Notes under the pieces: generated by a model
The model's input: only the letters and a program-made list of their open reading frames with translations
Told to the model about the DNA's origin: nothing
Databases searched by the model: none
Made by a program: the position numbers and the translations under genes
In this document: one piece after another, positions 9,181-18,871 of the stretch
Layout: each line of letters begins with the position of its first letter
Position numbering within the stretch: the first letter of the stretch is position 1
Assembly (NCBI GenBank): GCA_001708385.1
Contig: CP012388.1
Span: forward strand, 3,224,001 to 3,288,000
DNA: 64,000 bases
DNA from: Flavobacterium psychrophilum
GTDB lineage: Bacteria > Bacteroidota > Bacteroidia > Flavobacteriales > Flavobacteriaceae
Reading direction: 5' to 3'

Positions 9181-10653
9181 GTGAGCCAGAATAAGTCCTA
9201 TTTTTTTCAGTCTTATGCCATTATAGTTATATCTGTAGTGTCGCTTATGGTATGTAAGCAGTATCTGCCAAGGAAAATTTTTACAGAAACTACCGGCAAT
9301 ACCAAAAATGTAGTGGTTGACAGCCTCGCACTGGAAGCAGTTGCCGAAGAAGGCGATACTATTTCTGCAAACGATACGCTTAACAAAAACAGCCAGATTA
9401 GTTTTGAGGCTGTAAACGGTATAAAATTCCCTACAGAAAATTTCGACGATTATAAAGGCTATCAGCACCTTGTTGTCTTTTACGAAAAGCTGCTTCAGCT
9501 TGAAACTAAAAAGCAGGGTAATGTGAGGATTGCCTATTTTGGCGACTCTATGACAGATGGCGATATGATCGTAAAAGAATTCAGGAGCAGCCTGCAATCA
9601 CGATTTGGTGGGGAAGGAGTTGGTTTTGTAAATATCACATCAGAATCGGCACCGTCAAGAAGCACGATATCACACCAGTTTTCGTCGAACTGGAAAACCT
9701 TATCTTACCTGAATGTAAAATATCCTAAAAAACCATTTGGTGTAAACGGGCACGTGTTTTTTGTAAAGAAAGATACTGTAGACCCTATCTGGGTTAAATA
9801 TAAAGCCAGCAATGTTGGCCATCTTACCATGTTGAATAACCCAACACTTTTCTACGGAAAATCGGGGAACAAATTTGGTGGGGTAAACTTTATTGTTGGA
9901 AAAGATACTATTCATAAAAAGCTGAACCCTGTAAACAAAGTAAATACGTTAAGTGTTGGTATGGGCGATCTTAAATCATTCAAAGCACAGTTTACGGCGT
10001 CAGATTCAATTCCGTTCTACGGTTTTAATTTTGACGATGGCAAAGGTGTACACGTAGATAACTTCTCTAACAGGGGGAATTCCGGTTTGCCTATTGCAAC
10101 GTTTGATACCAGTGTAATGCAGTCTTTCAACGACAAGCTGGGTTATGATCTTATTGTTCTTCAGTACGGTACCAATGTACTTAACTACGGTTCACTGAAC
10201 TATACATGGTACGAAAGAAAAATGACTAGGGTTGTTGAGCACTTAAGGGAATGTTTTCCTGGCGTGGCGATACTTATTATTTCTACTGCCGATAAATCTA
10301 CCAAGTATGACTTGGAGATGAAAACCGATTCTGCTGTTGTGCCGTTAACACGTGCGCAACGTAAATATGCAGTAAATACCAATGCAGCTTACGTAAACCT
10401 TTACACCCTGATGGGAGGCGATGGATCTATGGTGAAATGGGTGGAAGAAGCACCGGCTATGGCAAACAAAGATTACACGCACTTTAATTTCCGCGGAGCG
10501 AAAAAAGTATCAGACCTTATCTACAAACAGATAAATGACGGCTACGAAAAATATAAAACCCTTAGAGGCCACAAAGCTCCTGAGGCTAAAAAGCCTGAAC
10601 CTAAAAAACAGGATTCACTAATTCACAATACCGACTCTACGAATGCACAATAA
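9181..10653 (+). CDS. Membrane-anchored SGNH/GDSL hydrolase-like protein
   Basis: A 490-residue protein with one N-terminal membrane segment (about 12-24) and the rest predicted periplasmic. The SGNH fold is seen from block I, YFGDSMTDGD with nucleophile Ser123, through a GTN-like block (LQYGTNVLNYG) to block V, KDYTHFN, with the Asp-His pair. A charged low-complexity tail (PEAKKPEPKKQDS) ends it. The start is GTG; no ATG gives the membrane anchor. Proteins of this kind beside MBOAT genes transfer or remove acetyl groups on extracellular glycans, and that role is inferred from the neighbours. It overlaps the next gene by 11 bp, so the two are translationally coupled. Confidence 0.8.
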   Translation: MSQNKSYFFQSYAIIVISVVSLMVCKQYLPRKIFTETTGNTKNVVVDSLALEAVAEEGDTISANDTLNKNSQISFEAVNGIKFPTENFDDYKGYQHLVVFYEKLLQLETKKQGNVRIAYFGDSMTDGDMIVKEFRSSLQSRFGGEGVGFVNITSESAPSRSTISHQFSSNWKTLSYLNVKYPKKPFGVNGHVFFVKKDTVDPIWVKYKASNVGHLTMLNNPTLFYGKSGNKFGGVNFIVGKDTIHKKLNPVNKVNTLSVGMGDLKSFKAQFTASDSIPFYGFNFDDGKGVHVDNFSNRGNSGLPIATFDTSVMQSFNDKLGYDLIVLQYGTNVLNYGSLNYTWYERKMTRVVEHLRECFPGVAILIISTADKSTKYDLEMKTDSAVVPLTRAQRKYAVNTNAAYVNLYTLMGGDGSMVKWVEEAPAMANKDYTHFNFRGAKKVSDLIYKQINDGYEKYKTLRGHKAPEAKKPEPKKQDSLIHNTDSTNAQ

Positions 10654-12076
10654 GCTCGTTGCCTTTTTTTTACTGCTGTTGTGCTATTCCGCTACAGCCC
10701 AGGTTGATTCTACCGAAGTAGATATCGACTCTGTGTTTGTAGATATGGTTGCCACAGATACTACCGAGATTGTTACCGGTAAAAATATTATTACCAACAC
10801 TTCTTCAATGAAACTGTTTTTCTACAAGCTGCAACAGCTGGATATAGAAAAAAAGGGCAGGATAAATATCGTTCACATTGGCGATTCTCATATTCAGGCC
10901 GATTTAATGACAGGTGTTGTCCGTAAAAAATTACAGGAGCGTTTTGGTAATGCAGGTAACGGATTTACGTTTCCGCACAGTCTTGCCAGGACAAACGGTG
11001 GGCATTATGTGCGTTTTAATTCTAACGCCTCATGGCAAACCCGACGAAATATATATTCACCCGAGGATGGAATGAATGTAGGTCTTAGTGGTATTGCACT
11101 TAAAACACGTGAAAATTTCGTTGTCGAACTAAATGTACGTGACAGCTCTTATGATTTTAATACCATAAAAATAATCACGCCAAAAAATAAGCCCGCTTTC
11201 GACTTGGCTACAAGTTCTAAGACTATTGTTTTAGAGTCTACAGTACCCAAAAAGATAACGCACAAAATTAAAAATGGTGAGGTGTTAGGGAGCATTGCAA
11301 ACAAATATGATGTTAGTATTACCCAGTTAAAAAAAGCAAATGGGTTAAAAAGTGATAACATCAGGGCGGGAAGGATATTAAAGATCCCTACCAGCCAGAT
11401 GCAGAAAAAAGAAATTAAACGGTCGGAGTTTATTCCACTGCAGCTAACGGCTGATGCATTAACGTATAACTATCATAGCGATAAGGCTCTGGATAAAATG
11501 TACCTGCTTCCAAATAAAGAGTATAAAGAATATACGCTTAGTGGATTAATATTGGAAAAAGATGATTCGGGCATTGTGTACCACAGCATAGGAGTGAACG
11601 GAGCTAAATGTTCTGACTATAATAAATATCCTTTGTTCTTTGAACAGCTTCCGGCGCTTCAGCCAGATTTGGTTATTATATCATTAGGAACTAACGAGTC
11701 ATTCGATAAAATGGGCACGCCTACTTATAAAGACCAGCTTAACACTTTTATAGAGAATGTAAAGGCTAAGAACCCGGATGCGGCTATATTAGTAATGACG
11801 CCGCCACCATCATTATTCAGGAGAAAATACCCAAACACTTTTGCAGCAGACTATGCTAAAGGAATTTTAGGGCAGGAAGTAGAAAAAAATTATGCTACCT
11901 GGGATTTGTTTTCTGAAATGGGTGGGCTTTTTAGTGTAAACAGAAATGCTTCGCAGGGATTAATGAGTACCGACAGAGTACATTATTCTAAAGATGGATA
12001 TGAGAAACAGGGAATGCTTTTTAGTGCATCTCTGCTAAATGCATACGACAATTTTAAACTTAATAACGGAAACTAA
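10643..12076 (+). CDS. Secreted SGNH hydrolase with an embedded LysM domain
   Basis: A 477-residue exported protein with a signal peptide (1-20, ending YSATAQ). Block I is VHIGDSHIQAD with Ser82, then ISLGTNESFD, and the catalytic pair is in TDRVHYS near the C-terminus. Unusually, a LysM domain (about 205-249, KNGEVLGSIANKYDVS...GRILKIP) is inserted between block I and the later blocks. LysM binds N-acetylglucosamine in peptidoglycan, so the enzyme is likely held at the cell wall. It overlaps the upstream SGNH gene by 11 bp and is 3 bp from the MBOAT gene. Together they resemble PatA/PatB-type peptidoglycan O-acetylation or alginate AlgI/AlgJ modules; the substrate is an inference. Confidence 0.82.
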   Translation: MHNKLVAFFLLLLCYSATAQVDSTEVDIDSVFVDMVATDTTEIVTGKNIITNTSSMKLFFYKLQQLDIEKKGRINIVHIGDSHIQADLMTGVVRKKLQERFGNAGNGFTFPHSLARTNGGHYVRFNSNASWQTRRNIYSPEDGMNVGLSGIALKTRENFVVELNVRDSSYDFNTIKIITPKNKPAFDLATSSKTIVLESTVPKKITHKIKNGEVLGSIANKYDVSITQLKKANGLKSDNIRAGRILKIPTSQMQKKEIKRSEFIPLQLTADALTYNYHSDKALDKMYLLPNKEYKEYTLSGLILEKDDSGIVYHSIGVNGAKCSDYNKYPLFFEQLPALQPDLVIISLGTNESFDKMGTPTYKDQLNTFIENVKAKNPDAAILVMTPPPSLFRRKYPNTFAADYAKGILGQEVEKNYATWDLFSEMGGLFSVNRNASQGLMSTDRVHYSKDGYEKQGMLFSASLLNAYDNFKLNNGN

Positions 12077-12079
12077 CTA

Positions 12080-13747
12080 ATGCAGTTTACAGATATAGTG
12101 CCGCAAATTACGGTTCAGGATCTACAGGAATGGTTTTTTTACAATCCTAAAGAGCCTATGCTATTTAATACCGCAAAGTTTCTCAGGCTGTTCCTGATAT
12201 TTTACTTTGTGTATGTGTTAGTTAGAAATACATTTAAGCCGAGGATTTATATTACGGCTGCATTCTCCATTTACTTTTATTTTCTGTGTAGTGGGCCGCT
12301 GTTTGTGTTCCTGCTAATCTCATCCGTGGTAGATTATACACTGGGTTACTTTCTTTACCGTGAAGAAAGTACAGTAAAGCGTAAAATATATCTATGGTTT
12401 AGTGTTATCATAAACCTTGGTTTACTGGGGTATTTTAAATATGCTAATTTCCTTATAGGTACGTATAATGATGTTTCGGGAATGCACTTTGATTTCTATA
12501 AGGTTATACTGCCCGTAGGTATATCGTTCTATACATTCCAATCTATAAGTTATATTATAGAGATCTATCGTAAAGAGATAGCACCAACCAAAACCTACAT
12601 GGAGTATTTATTCTTCGTGTCGTTCTTCCCTCAGCTTGTGGCGGGGCCTATTGTCAGGGCAAAAGATTTCCTGCCCCAGATCTATGCAAAACTGAATGTT
12701 ACAAAAGAGGAGATAGGTTATGCTTTGTTCCTTATAATTGGCGGTTTAATTAAAAAAACAGTTATATCAGATTATATATCGATCAACTTTGTCGACAGAG
12801 TATTTGATCTGCCGAATGCTTACACACCATTTGAGAACCTTATGGCTATCTATGGGTATACGATACAGATATATTGCGATTTCTCAGGATATAGTGATAT
12901 GGCAATAGGTATTGCGTTGTTACTGGGCTTTAAGCTGCCAACTAACTTCCGTACGCCATACAAGTCATCATCTATTACAGAGTTCTGGAGACGATGGCAT
13001 ATATCGCTTTCTACCTGGCTAAAAGATTTCTTATACATATCTGTAGGGGGTAACCGTAACGGAACCTTTGCCGGTTTCCTGTTCCCTGCTTTGTTCTTCC
13101 TGGGTCTTATAGTTTGGGGAGCAACTTACGGGCCAACCAGTAATGTGCCTCTAATTTTAGGTGTTGGTTCGCTGGTAGTATTTACGCTTACATTTGTACT
13201 TTCTAAAGAAAAAGACAGGACTATGTTTACCAATGTAAACCTTATGACAACTATGTTGTTGGGTGGATTGTGGCATGGAGCGAGCCTTCGCTTTATTATA
13301 TGGGGTGCTTTGCATGGTATGGCGTTAGCGGTACACAGGTTATTTTCAGAATACTTCCCTACAAAAAAAGATGCTCCCCAAACCGGGGCAAAAAGAGTAT
13401 GGACTTTTATATCTGTACTGCTTACTTTCCACTTTGTAGCTTTCTGTTGGCTGTTCTTCCGAGCGAAAGATTTTACAGTAGCACTCGATGTTATTAACAA
13501 TATAAGTAAGGTAACATTTAACCCTGAGCAATGGCAAACCATCATAATGGGGTATAAAAATGTATTTATACTTATGCTAGTTGGTTATGTATGGCATTTT
13601 CTTCCTGATAGCTTTTCTACTACTCTTAGAACAGCCTTTGATAAGACACCTTTAATTATTAAAGGGTTGGTGTTAGGCCTTATTTACTGGTTAGTTTACG
13701 CTGCTGCATCTGCTGGGCCACAGCCATTTATTTATTTCCAGTTTTAA
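12080..13747 (+). CDS. MBOAT family membrane O-acyltransferase (AlgI/DltB/PatA-like)
   Basis: A 555-residue polytopic inner-membrane protein with roughly 10-12 hydrophobic segments. The family moves acyl groups across the membrane for transfer to a polymer outside. Signature residues are present: PVGISFYTFQSISY, FFPQLVAGPIVRA, SITEFWRRWHISLS with WLKDFLY, and the proposed catalytic His399 in GGLWHGAS with a second His412 in WGALHG. It is the third gene of a tight block (SGNH, SGNH-LysM, MBOAT), and its likely job is to supply acetyl groups to the two periplasmic SGNH proteins. Which glycan is modified cannot be read from the sequence; the neighbouring LysM domain points to peptidoglycan. Confidence 0.9.
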   Translation: MQFTDIVPQITVQDLQEWFFYNPKEPMLFNTAKFLRLFLIFYFVYVLVRNTFKPRIYITAAFSIYFYFLCSGPLFVFLLISSVVDYTLGYFLYREESTVKRKIYLWFSVIINLGLLGYFKYANFLIGTYNDVSGMHFDFYKVILPVGISFYTFQSISYIIEIYRKEIAPTKTYMEYLFFVSFFPQLVAGPIVRAKDFLPQIYAKLNVTKEEIGYALFLIIGGLIKKTVISDYISINFVDRVFDLPNAYTPFENLMAIYGYTIQIYCDFSGYSDMAIGIALLLGFKLPTNFRTPYKSSSITEFWRRWHISLSTWLKDFLYISVGGNRNGTFAGFLFPALFFLGLIVWGATYGPTSNVPLILGVGSLVVFTLTFVLSKEKDRTMFTNVNLMTTMLLGGLWHGASLRFIIWGALHGMALAVHRLFSEYFPTKKDAPQTGAKRVWTFISVLLTFHFVAFCWLFFRAKDFTVALDVINNISKVTFNPEQWQTIIMGYKNVFILMLVGYVWHFLPDSFSTTLRTAFDKTPLIIKGLVLGLIYWLVYAAASAGPQPFIYFQF

Positions 13748-13860
13748 ATATAACATTTTGATGTTAATTCGTTGGTTTTATTCATAAGTAAAGAGTTTAC
13801 TTCTTGTTGTGAAATTTTCGTTAAGTTTTTTTAGTAAATTACCACCCTTAAACTACTATA

Positions 13861-15264
13861 ATGAAAAAAACTTTACTTATTTTATCTTTATGCGCTTCTA
13901 TGCTTTTGCCTTCTAAGGTGATAGCTCAGGACGATGTGCCTTACACTTTAAACCTATTTAATAAGGCTGTATTTTACGGCATGTATGAAGGAACTGTTCA
14001 GGATAAGCCAGTACCGGAAGGTGCTATTCGCCACAGAAACTATTCATATGCTAAAATGCTTACACAGGATCAGTTGGATTCATTTGGCAATACGCTTAAA
14101 ATGACAGTAGTTCTTAATCCATTATGTGATAATTACGACAGGATTGGAAACGTAAACATGGTATTGGTACCTAAAGCTCAGACATCATACGATTATCAGG
14201 CTACTGATATCAAAAGATTTGAAATTGGAAGATTCATAACTCCATTTATGAGGCTTACCGTTACAAATCCTAACGCTGTTCCTTATGAGTATGAACTTAA
14301 CCATCTTACAAACGTATTTCATGACGAATCTATTACAGCAGATTACAATGTTTGGATTGAGTTTGAGGTATACGGTTATCAGGGAGGTCCTGGACAGGGA
14401 GGTGCTGCTGTAGAAGTACCTGGATGTGCCGGAAGAAATGACGTTTACATGGGAAGTCTAACATTTGAATCTACTAATAGCCCAAATATTATTTATGGAG
14501 ATGACCATGTCATTATGCCATTATCACATAAATATGAGCTTAAAAATTATACACTTGATGGAACTGACGAGCTAAATAAAACAGTTAGAACCATTAAATT
14601 TACGCTTGCGGAAGCTGTACCAAATGCAAAACTACATTTAATTACTTCAAATCATGGGTCAGGCACAAATGGTGAAGAATATGTAAGAAGAGAACATTTT
14701 GTTTATATGGACGGTAATCAGGTGGCAAATTATATTCCCGGAGGCGTATCTTGCGTTCCTTTCAGCGTATATAACACTCAACCCAATTGTGTTTACCTTA
14801 TTTGCACTCAATTTAGTTCTAATCCAAGACCTGATACAGATGCTGCATGGAGCTGGAATAACTGGTGTCCTGGTGATAAAATCCCTAATAGGGTTATTGA
14901 TTTAGGAAGTCTTGCTGCGGGTGAACATAGTTTTAAAATTGAGGTGCCATCTGCTGAATTTTATAACGATGAAGGGTACTTCCCAATGTCAGCATATGTT
15001 GAAAGTACAACAACAACTTTAGACACTAAAGAGTTTGACCTTAACAAAGTAGATGTTTACCCTAACCCGGTAACAGATGTTGCGTTAATTCAGGCTCCGG
15101 ATATGCAGATTAAAAATGTAACCGTTATAAATACCGTTGGGCAAACTGTATTTACAGGTGCTACAGATAAAATTAACATGTCACAGTTACAAAGCGGTAT
15201 CTACATTGTTAGAGTAGAGTTTGATAACAATCAGGTTGCAGTTAAGAAAATTATCAAAAAATAA
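13861..15264 (+). CDS. T9SS-exported peptide-N-glycosidase F-related protein
   Basis: A 467-residue secreted protein with a signal peptide (1-22). Its two central domains resemble PNGase F, which removes N-linked glycans from glycoproteins. The N-terminal jelly-roll includes NYDRIGNVNMVLVP (Asp93 at the place of the PNGase F catalytic Asp) and FEIGRFITPFM. The C-terminal jelly-roll includes GSGTNGEEYVRREHF, the carbohydrate-site-like NNWCPGDKIPNRVIDLGSL and AGEHSFKIEVP. A T9SS sorting domain (about 395-467, DVYPNPVTDVAL...KKIIKK) sends it to the surface or medium. The family match is from remembered motifs, so activity is not proven. It stands downstream of the MBOAT block with its own terminator. 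Confidence 0.78.
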   Translation: MKKTLLILSLCASMLLPSKVIAQDDVPYTLNLFNKAVFYGMYEGTVQDKPVPEGAIRHRNYSYAKMLTQDQLDSFGNTLKMTVVLNPLCDNYDRIGNVNMVLVPKAQTSYDYQATDIKRFEIGRFITPFMRLTVTNPNAVPYEYELNHLTNVFHDESITADYNVWIEFEVYGYQGGPGQGGAAVEVPGCAGRNDVYMGSLTFESTNSPNIIYGDDHVIMPLSHKYELKNYTLDGTDELNKTVRTIKFTLAEAVPNAKLHLITSNHGSGTNGEEYVRREHFVYMDGNQVANYIPGGVSCVPFSVYNTQPNCVYLICTQFSSNPRPDTDAAWSWNNWCPGDKIPNRVIDLGSLAAGEHSFKIEVPSAEFYNDEGYFPMSAYVESTTTTLDTKEFDLNKVDVYPNPVTDVALIQAPDMQIKNVTVINTVGQTVFTGATDKINMSQLQSGIYIVRVEFDNNQVAVKKIIKK

Positions 15265-15284
15265 TTTTCCATTATATGAAAATG

Positions 15285-15312
15285 AATCCGCCCATTGTGG
15301 CGGATTTTTTTG
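15285..15312 (+). terminator. Intrinsic terminator after the PNGase-like gene
   Basis: The 8-bp stem AATCCGCC / GGCGGATT with a 6-nt loop is followed by a T run. Confidence 0.85.
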
Positions 15313-15400
15313 TTATAACGGGGATGGGTTTGCTAACAGTTGAATGTGGTTATCAGTACCGATACAGAATACAATCCCTTGAGATGTTATAATTGTAATT

Positions 15401-17935
15401 CTAAAAGCTAAATCGTACTATGGCATTAGGTGTTCTTTCAAGTGCATACGTATTAACAACTTCGGTGTTGTTGCTTGTTGGGTTAATTCGGTAATAGCGA
15501 TTAATGATATTCTGCCTGTTGAAAATATTTAATACAGATATGCCAAGCTGTAGCTGAGACTTTTCTGTTGCTTTAATTACATATGAAGCTGAGAAATTTA
15601 CCTGAAAGAAATTTTCAATATTGTCTGAATTAGGAGATGTATAAATAATTTCCGATTGCGAAGCACTGTTTATAAATGGCTGACTGCTTACGGGGGTTGT
15701 TACAGGTCTTCCGGTAAACCATTTAGATCCTAAAGCCAGTTTCAGGCTTTTCCATTCGTATATGGCAGCTGTGTTTATAGTATGGCTGATCTGGTAGCTG
15801 CTCGGGAATTTTTGAGATGAGAAACTATCAAATCTGTAGTCGTTATTATTAAAGCTGTAGCTAAGCCAGGTGTAAAAGTTTTTAAACTGTTTTTGCACCA
15901 GGAATTCACTGCCTATAACTGTATAGCTTCCTATGTCGTTACGAAGTTCCAACTGATCCTGAAAGCCTTGTCCAGCAGTAGTAATCCCTCTTACTTTCTT
16001 GTAGAAATTTTCTAAGGATATAAGCCATCCGTTTTCTTTAAAAGTAACTCCTATAGATGCCTGCCCGCTCTTTTGAACGGGGATGTCCTCATTGTTTGAA
16101 AGCACCCAACGGCGTTTTTCTATACCTAAAAAATCGCCCTGCAACTCTACTATTTGCGACGACGACTGGCTTTTCATTTCGGCCAGAGCTTCAAGTTGCC
16201 AGCCGGGAGCCAAATTATAATTAAATTGAAGTCTTGGCTCCGCATAAATCATATCAAACTTGCCAATATAATTTCCACGAATACCGACTCGTGAATGTAT
16301 TTTGCCATCTTTAGAGTCATATTCCATTTCGGCGATAAGAGCATGCGTGCGGAGTACTTCTTTTACTTTACGGCTGTAGGCAGGTTCGTTAACCTCATCG
16401 GTGTTCTCTATGCCAATCTCGTTAAACTGATAGCCGGTGTGAAGATTAAAAAAGGTATTGAGTTTATAATTATCTGTAAACTTAAATCCGGCATCAAGTA
16501 TGCTATTGCCTTGTTGCATTACCTGGTCGGATTCAATTGAAGCATTTCGTCCGTCTACTTTGTAATAAGATCCATATACCCCGACTTCTGTAGAATGATT
16601 TTTACTCCATTCTGTTTTTAATCCTGCTGATGCACCAAGCGTCATTTGCTCAAGGCTGCTAAATTGTGTCAGCACCGTAATGGCGTTAATGGTGCCTTGT
16701 GTAAAATCAAGATTGTTGTTGATACCTATGGCATCTATAAATAGGTTGTGTTTTTCGCCTATTTTTTGGTGGTACTGCGCTGTAAAATCATAAAAATAGA
16801 ACTCTTTATCGCTTTTATAATTCACATCAGCACTATTATCAAGTCCCGTAACTACGGTGTTCTGAAATATACGTTTAGAATATTTTGTATACGTAGGAAA
16901 GTTTAGCACATCGGTAAATGAACGGCGTGCAGAAATTTCAAAGTTTGCATTTTCAGACGCTTTAATTTTGGTGTAAAAATCAACGTTTATCATATTGCTG
17001 CCTACCGTAAAGCTACCGTTGCCTATCTCGTTTGTTCTTGACGATATATCTACAGCACTGGATACACTTTCTCCGTAAAAGGCAGATGTGCCATTTTTAA
17101 AAATTTTAATCTCGTTGGCAAGATTGGGATTAAGTGCAGATATAAGACCAAAGAAGTGTCCGGTCTGAAAAAGGCGAATACCATTCCATGTAAAAAGGTT
17201 TTGGTCGTGCGTACCACCCCTCACGTTAATATTAGATACGGTTTCGTCTATACTGTTAATGCCCGGTAATTGCTGCATTGTAAGCAGTACATCGGGTTCT
17301 ATAAGTCCGGGTAGAATTCCGAATTTCTTTGGTTTTATAGTAAAGCTTCCATCTCTCTTTTTAGATATACCTGTTGCGAGGTATCGTTCGGCAACCAGTT
17401 CCTGTAGTTCAAGTATTTCAAGTTGTAATACGATCTCTTTACAATCGTCTGAAAATTTTCTCAGATCAATAGTAACAGGTTCAAAATTAAGGTGGTCTAT
17501 ATAAATACTGCCCTTAAGATTTATAGGTAGTTCAAAGTAACCGTCCTGTTGGGTAACAATTTTTTGGTTGTTGGGTAACTGAATTACAGCTTTGTCTACC
17601 GGGGCTCCAACTTCATCTACCAGGTAAGCGCAGTGTTTCTTATTGGTTTGGGATGTGGTGTATATGGTAATATAATCACCGATTTCTTTGTAGCCCAAAA
17701 GCGTTCGATTGGATATATAAACCAGCTTTGCCTTTAGCGGAAGGTTTTTAGATGGCGGAATAATAGAATGCCCTTTTACATCTTCTTCAAGATAGGTAAA
17801 TTTTGCATTATGTTGTAATGCAATATCTTCCAGTATTATTTTGAGTTCAATACTTTTCTTTTCGTCCTGTCCAAAAGCATTGGAGGCGATTAAAAGAAGC
17901 GGTAAGAACAGCAAAAACTGCCGGAGTTTTAACAT
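15401..17935 (-). CDS. FecA-like TonB-dependent receptor with STN signalling domain
   Basis: An 844-residue outer-membrane transporter. After the signal peptide (about 1-22) comes a secretin/TonB N-terminal (STN) domain (about 25-95). This short domain relays substrate binding to a FecR anti-sigma factor. Next are a carboxypeptidase-like beta-sandwich (about 95-175), a plug (about 205-320, NINVRGGTHDQNLFTWNG) and a beta-barrel ending in a C-terminal Phe (IVRFSF), as expected for BamA recognition. The start codon overlaps the stop of the FecR gene (TAATG). No SusD gene follows, so the ligand is unlikely to be a classic Sus glycan; a siderophore or small oligomer is possible but unproven. Confidence 0.9.
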   Translation of the reverse strand: MLKLRQFLLFLPLLLIASNAFGQDEKKSIELKIILEDIALQHNAKFTYLEEDVKGHSIIPPSKNLPLKAKLVYISNRTLLGYKEIGDYITIYTTSQTNKKHCAYLVDEVGAPVDKAVIQLPNNQKIVTQQDGYFELPINLKGSIYIDHLNFEPVTIDLRKFSDDCKEIVLQLEILELQELVAERYLATGISKKRDGSFTIKPKKFGILPGLIEPDVLLTMQQLPGINSIDETVSNINVRGGTHDQNLFTWNGIRLFQTGHFFGLISALNPNLANEIKIFKNGTSAFYGESVSSAVDISSRTNEIGNGSFTVGSNMINVDFYTKIKASENANFEISARRSFTDVLNFPTYTKYSKRIFQNTVVTGLDNSADVNYKSDKEFYFYDFTAQYHQKIGEKHNLFIDAIGINNNLDFTQGTINAITVLTQFSSLEQMTLGASAGLKTEWSKNHSTEVGVYGSYYKVDGRNASIESDQVMQQGNSILDAGFKFTDNYKLNTFFNLHTGYQFNEIGIENTDEVNEPAYSRKVKEVLRTHALIAEMEYDSKDGKIHSRVGIRGNYIGKFDMIYAEPRLQFNYNLAPGWQLEALAEMKSQSSSQIVELQGDFLGIEKRRWVLSNNEDIPVQKSGQASIGVTFKENGWLISLENFYKKVRGITTAGQGFQDQLELRNDIGSYTVIGSEFLVQKQFKNFYTWLSYSFNNNDYRFDSFSSQKFPSSYQISHTINTAAIYEWKSLKLALGSKWFTGRPVTTPVSSQPFINSASQSEIIYTSPNSDNIENFFQVNFSASYVIKATEKSQLQLGISVLNIFNRQNIINRYYRINPTSNNTEVVNTYALERTPNAIVRFSF

Positions 17936-18828
17936 TATTCAACGGAGAGTATGATTTTATTGCCCTGTTTTTGTGACTTTAAATGGTAAGTAGTTTCAAT
18001 AATTTCAAGGGCATCATTAATGTTGTTCATAGGCATAGGCCCATTAAAACCATCAACCGGTTGTTGGGTAGTAACAGAAATAGCAACATTATACTGGCGT
18101 TCCAGTTCACTTATAACGTTAGCAAATTTTTCATCGTGAAAAATAACTTCATACGTAAGCCATCCCGGTTTGCTATTTTCGTCAGCAGGTAGTTGTATTA
18201 ACTTTCCTTCTTTAAAAGCTACGCTTTTTCCCGGTGTTAGCAATATAGTATTGTTGTTGCTTGTTACCCTTACTTTTCCTTCAAAACAGGTTACATAAAA
18301 ACGGCTGCCTCTTGCCCTTACGTTAAACTGTGTGCCTACTACGGTAACTTTTCCCATAGCGGTTACCACATCAAATGTCTGGCCTTTTGCTACTTTAAAG
18401 TAAGCTTCGCCATCCAGTTGCAATTTACGATTATTTTTCCAATTCCAGGTTTTGTAATCAGCCTCAGAACCGGCGTTAAGCGTTACCTCAGAATCATCGG
18501 GTAGTAAGAACGTTGTTCTCTCTCCTGCTGCGGCAAATTGTGTAGTTGTGTTTGTGGTATATAAAAAGTAAACAGCACCCAGCGCCATTACCAGCATAGC
18601 AGCGATTCTTGGCAGCCAGGGGTTTAATTTTTTTACTTTTTGTTTGTTCTTATTTGTATTGATGCGTTCGTAAAGGGCATCCATATCTGCTTCGGGCACA
18701 GTTAGCTGTGCCGAATATTCTTTTATCTTATTGTAAGTAGCATACTCAGGCGATGCCATGAAAGCCTCTAATTCGGCGCCTTCAAGCTCATTGTTAAGCC
18801 ACTTAGCTAATAAAGTCTCATCTTTCAT
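17935..18828 (-). CDS. FecR family anti-sigma factor
   Basis: A 297-residue inner-membrane regulator. A cytoplasmic N-terminal domain (about 1-65) is expected to hold the sigma factor. One membrane segment (about 74-91, WLPRIAAMLVMALGAVYF) follows, then the periplasmic FecR beta-domain (about 95-200) with GERTTFLLPDDSEVTLNAGS and GEAYFKVAKGQTFDV, and a C-terminal STN-like domain (DUF4974, about 228-297). It links the receptor's STN domain to the sigma factor encoded upstream. Gene order sigma-FecR-receptor on one strand, with one-base overlap to the receptor, indicates an operon. Confidence 0.92.
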   Translation of the reverse strand: MKDETLLAKWLNNELEGAELEAFMASPEYATYNKIKEYSAQLTVPEADMDALYERINTNKNKQKVKKLNPWLPRIAAMLVMALGAVYFLYTTNTTTQFAAAGERTTFLLPDDSEVTLNAGSEADYKTWNWKNNRKLQLDGEAYFKVAKGQTFDVVTAMGKVTVVGTQFNVRARGSRFYVTCFEGKVRVTSNNNTILLTPGKSVAFKEGKLIQLPADENSKPGWLTYEVIFHDEKFANVISELERQYNVAISVTTQQPVDGFNGPMPMNNINDALEIIETTYHLKSQKQGNKIILSVE

Positions 18829-18871
18829 TTTAAGTCCCTTTTTGTATATAACAGTTATGCTTTAAAATTCC

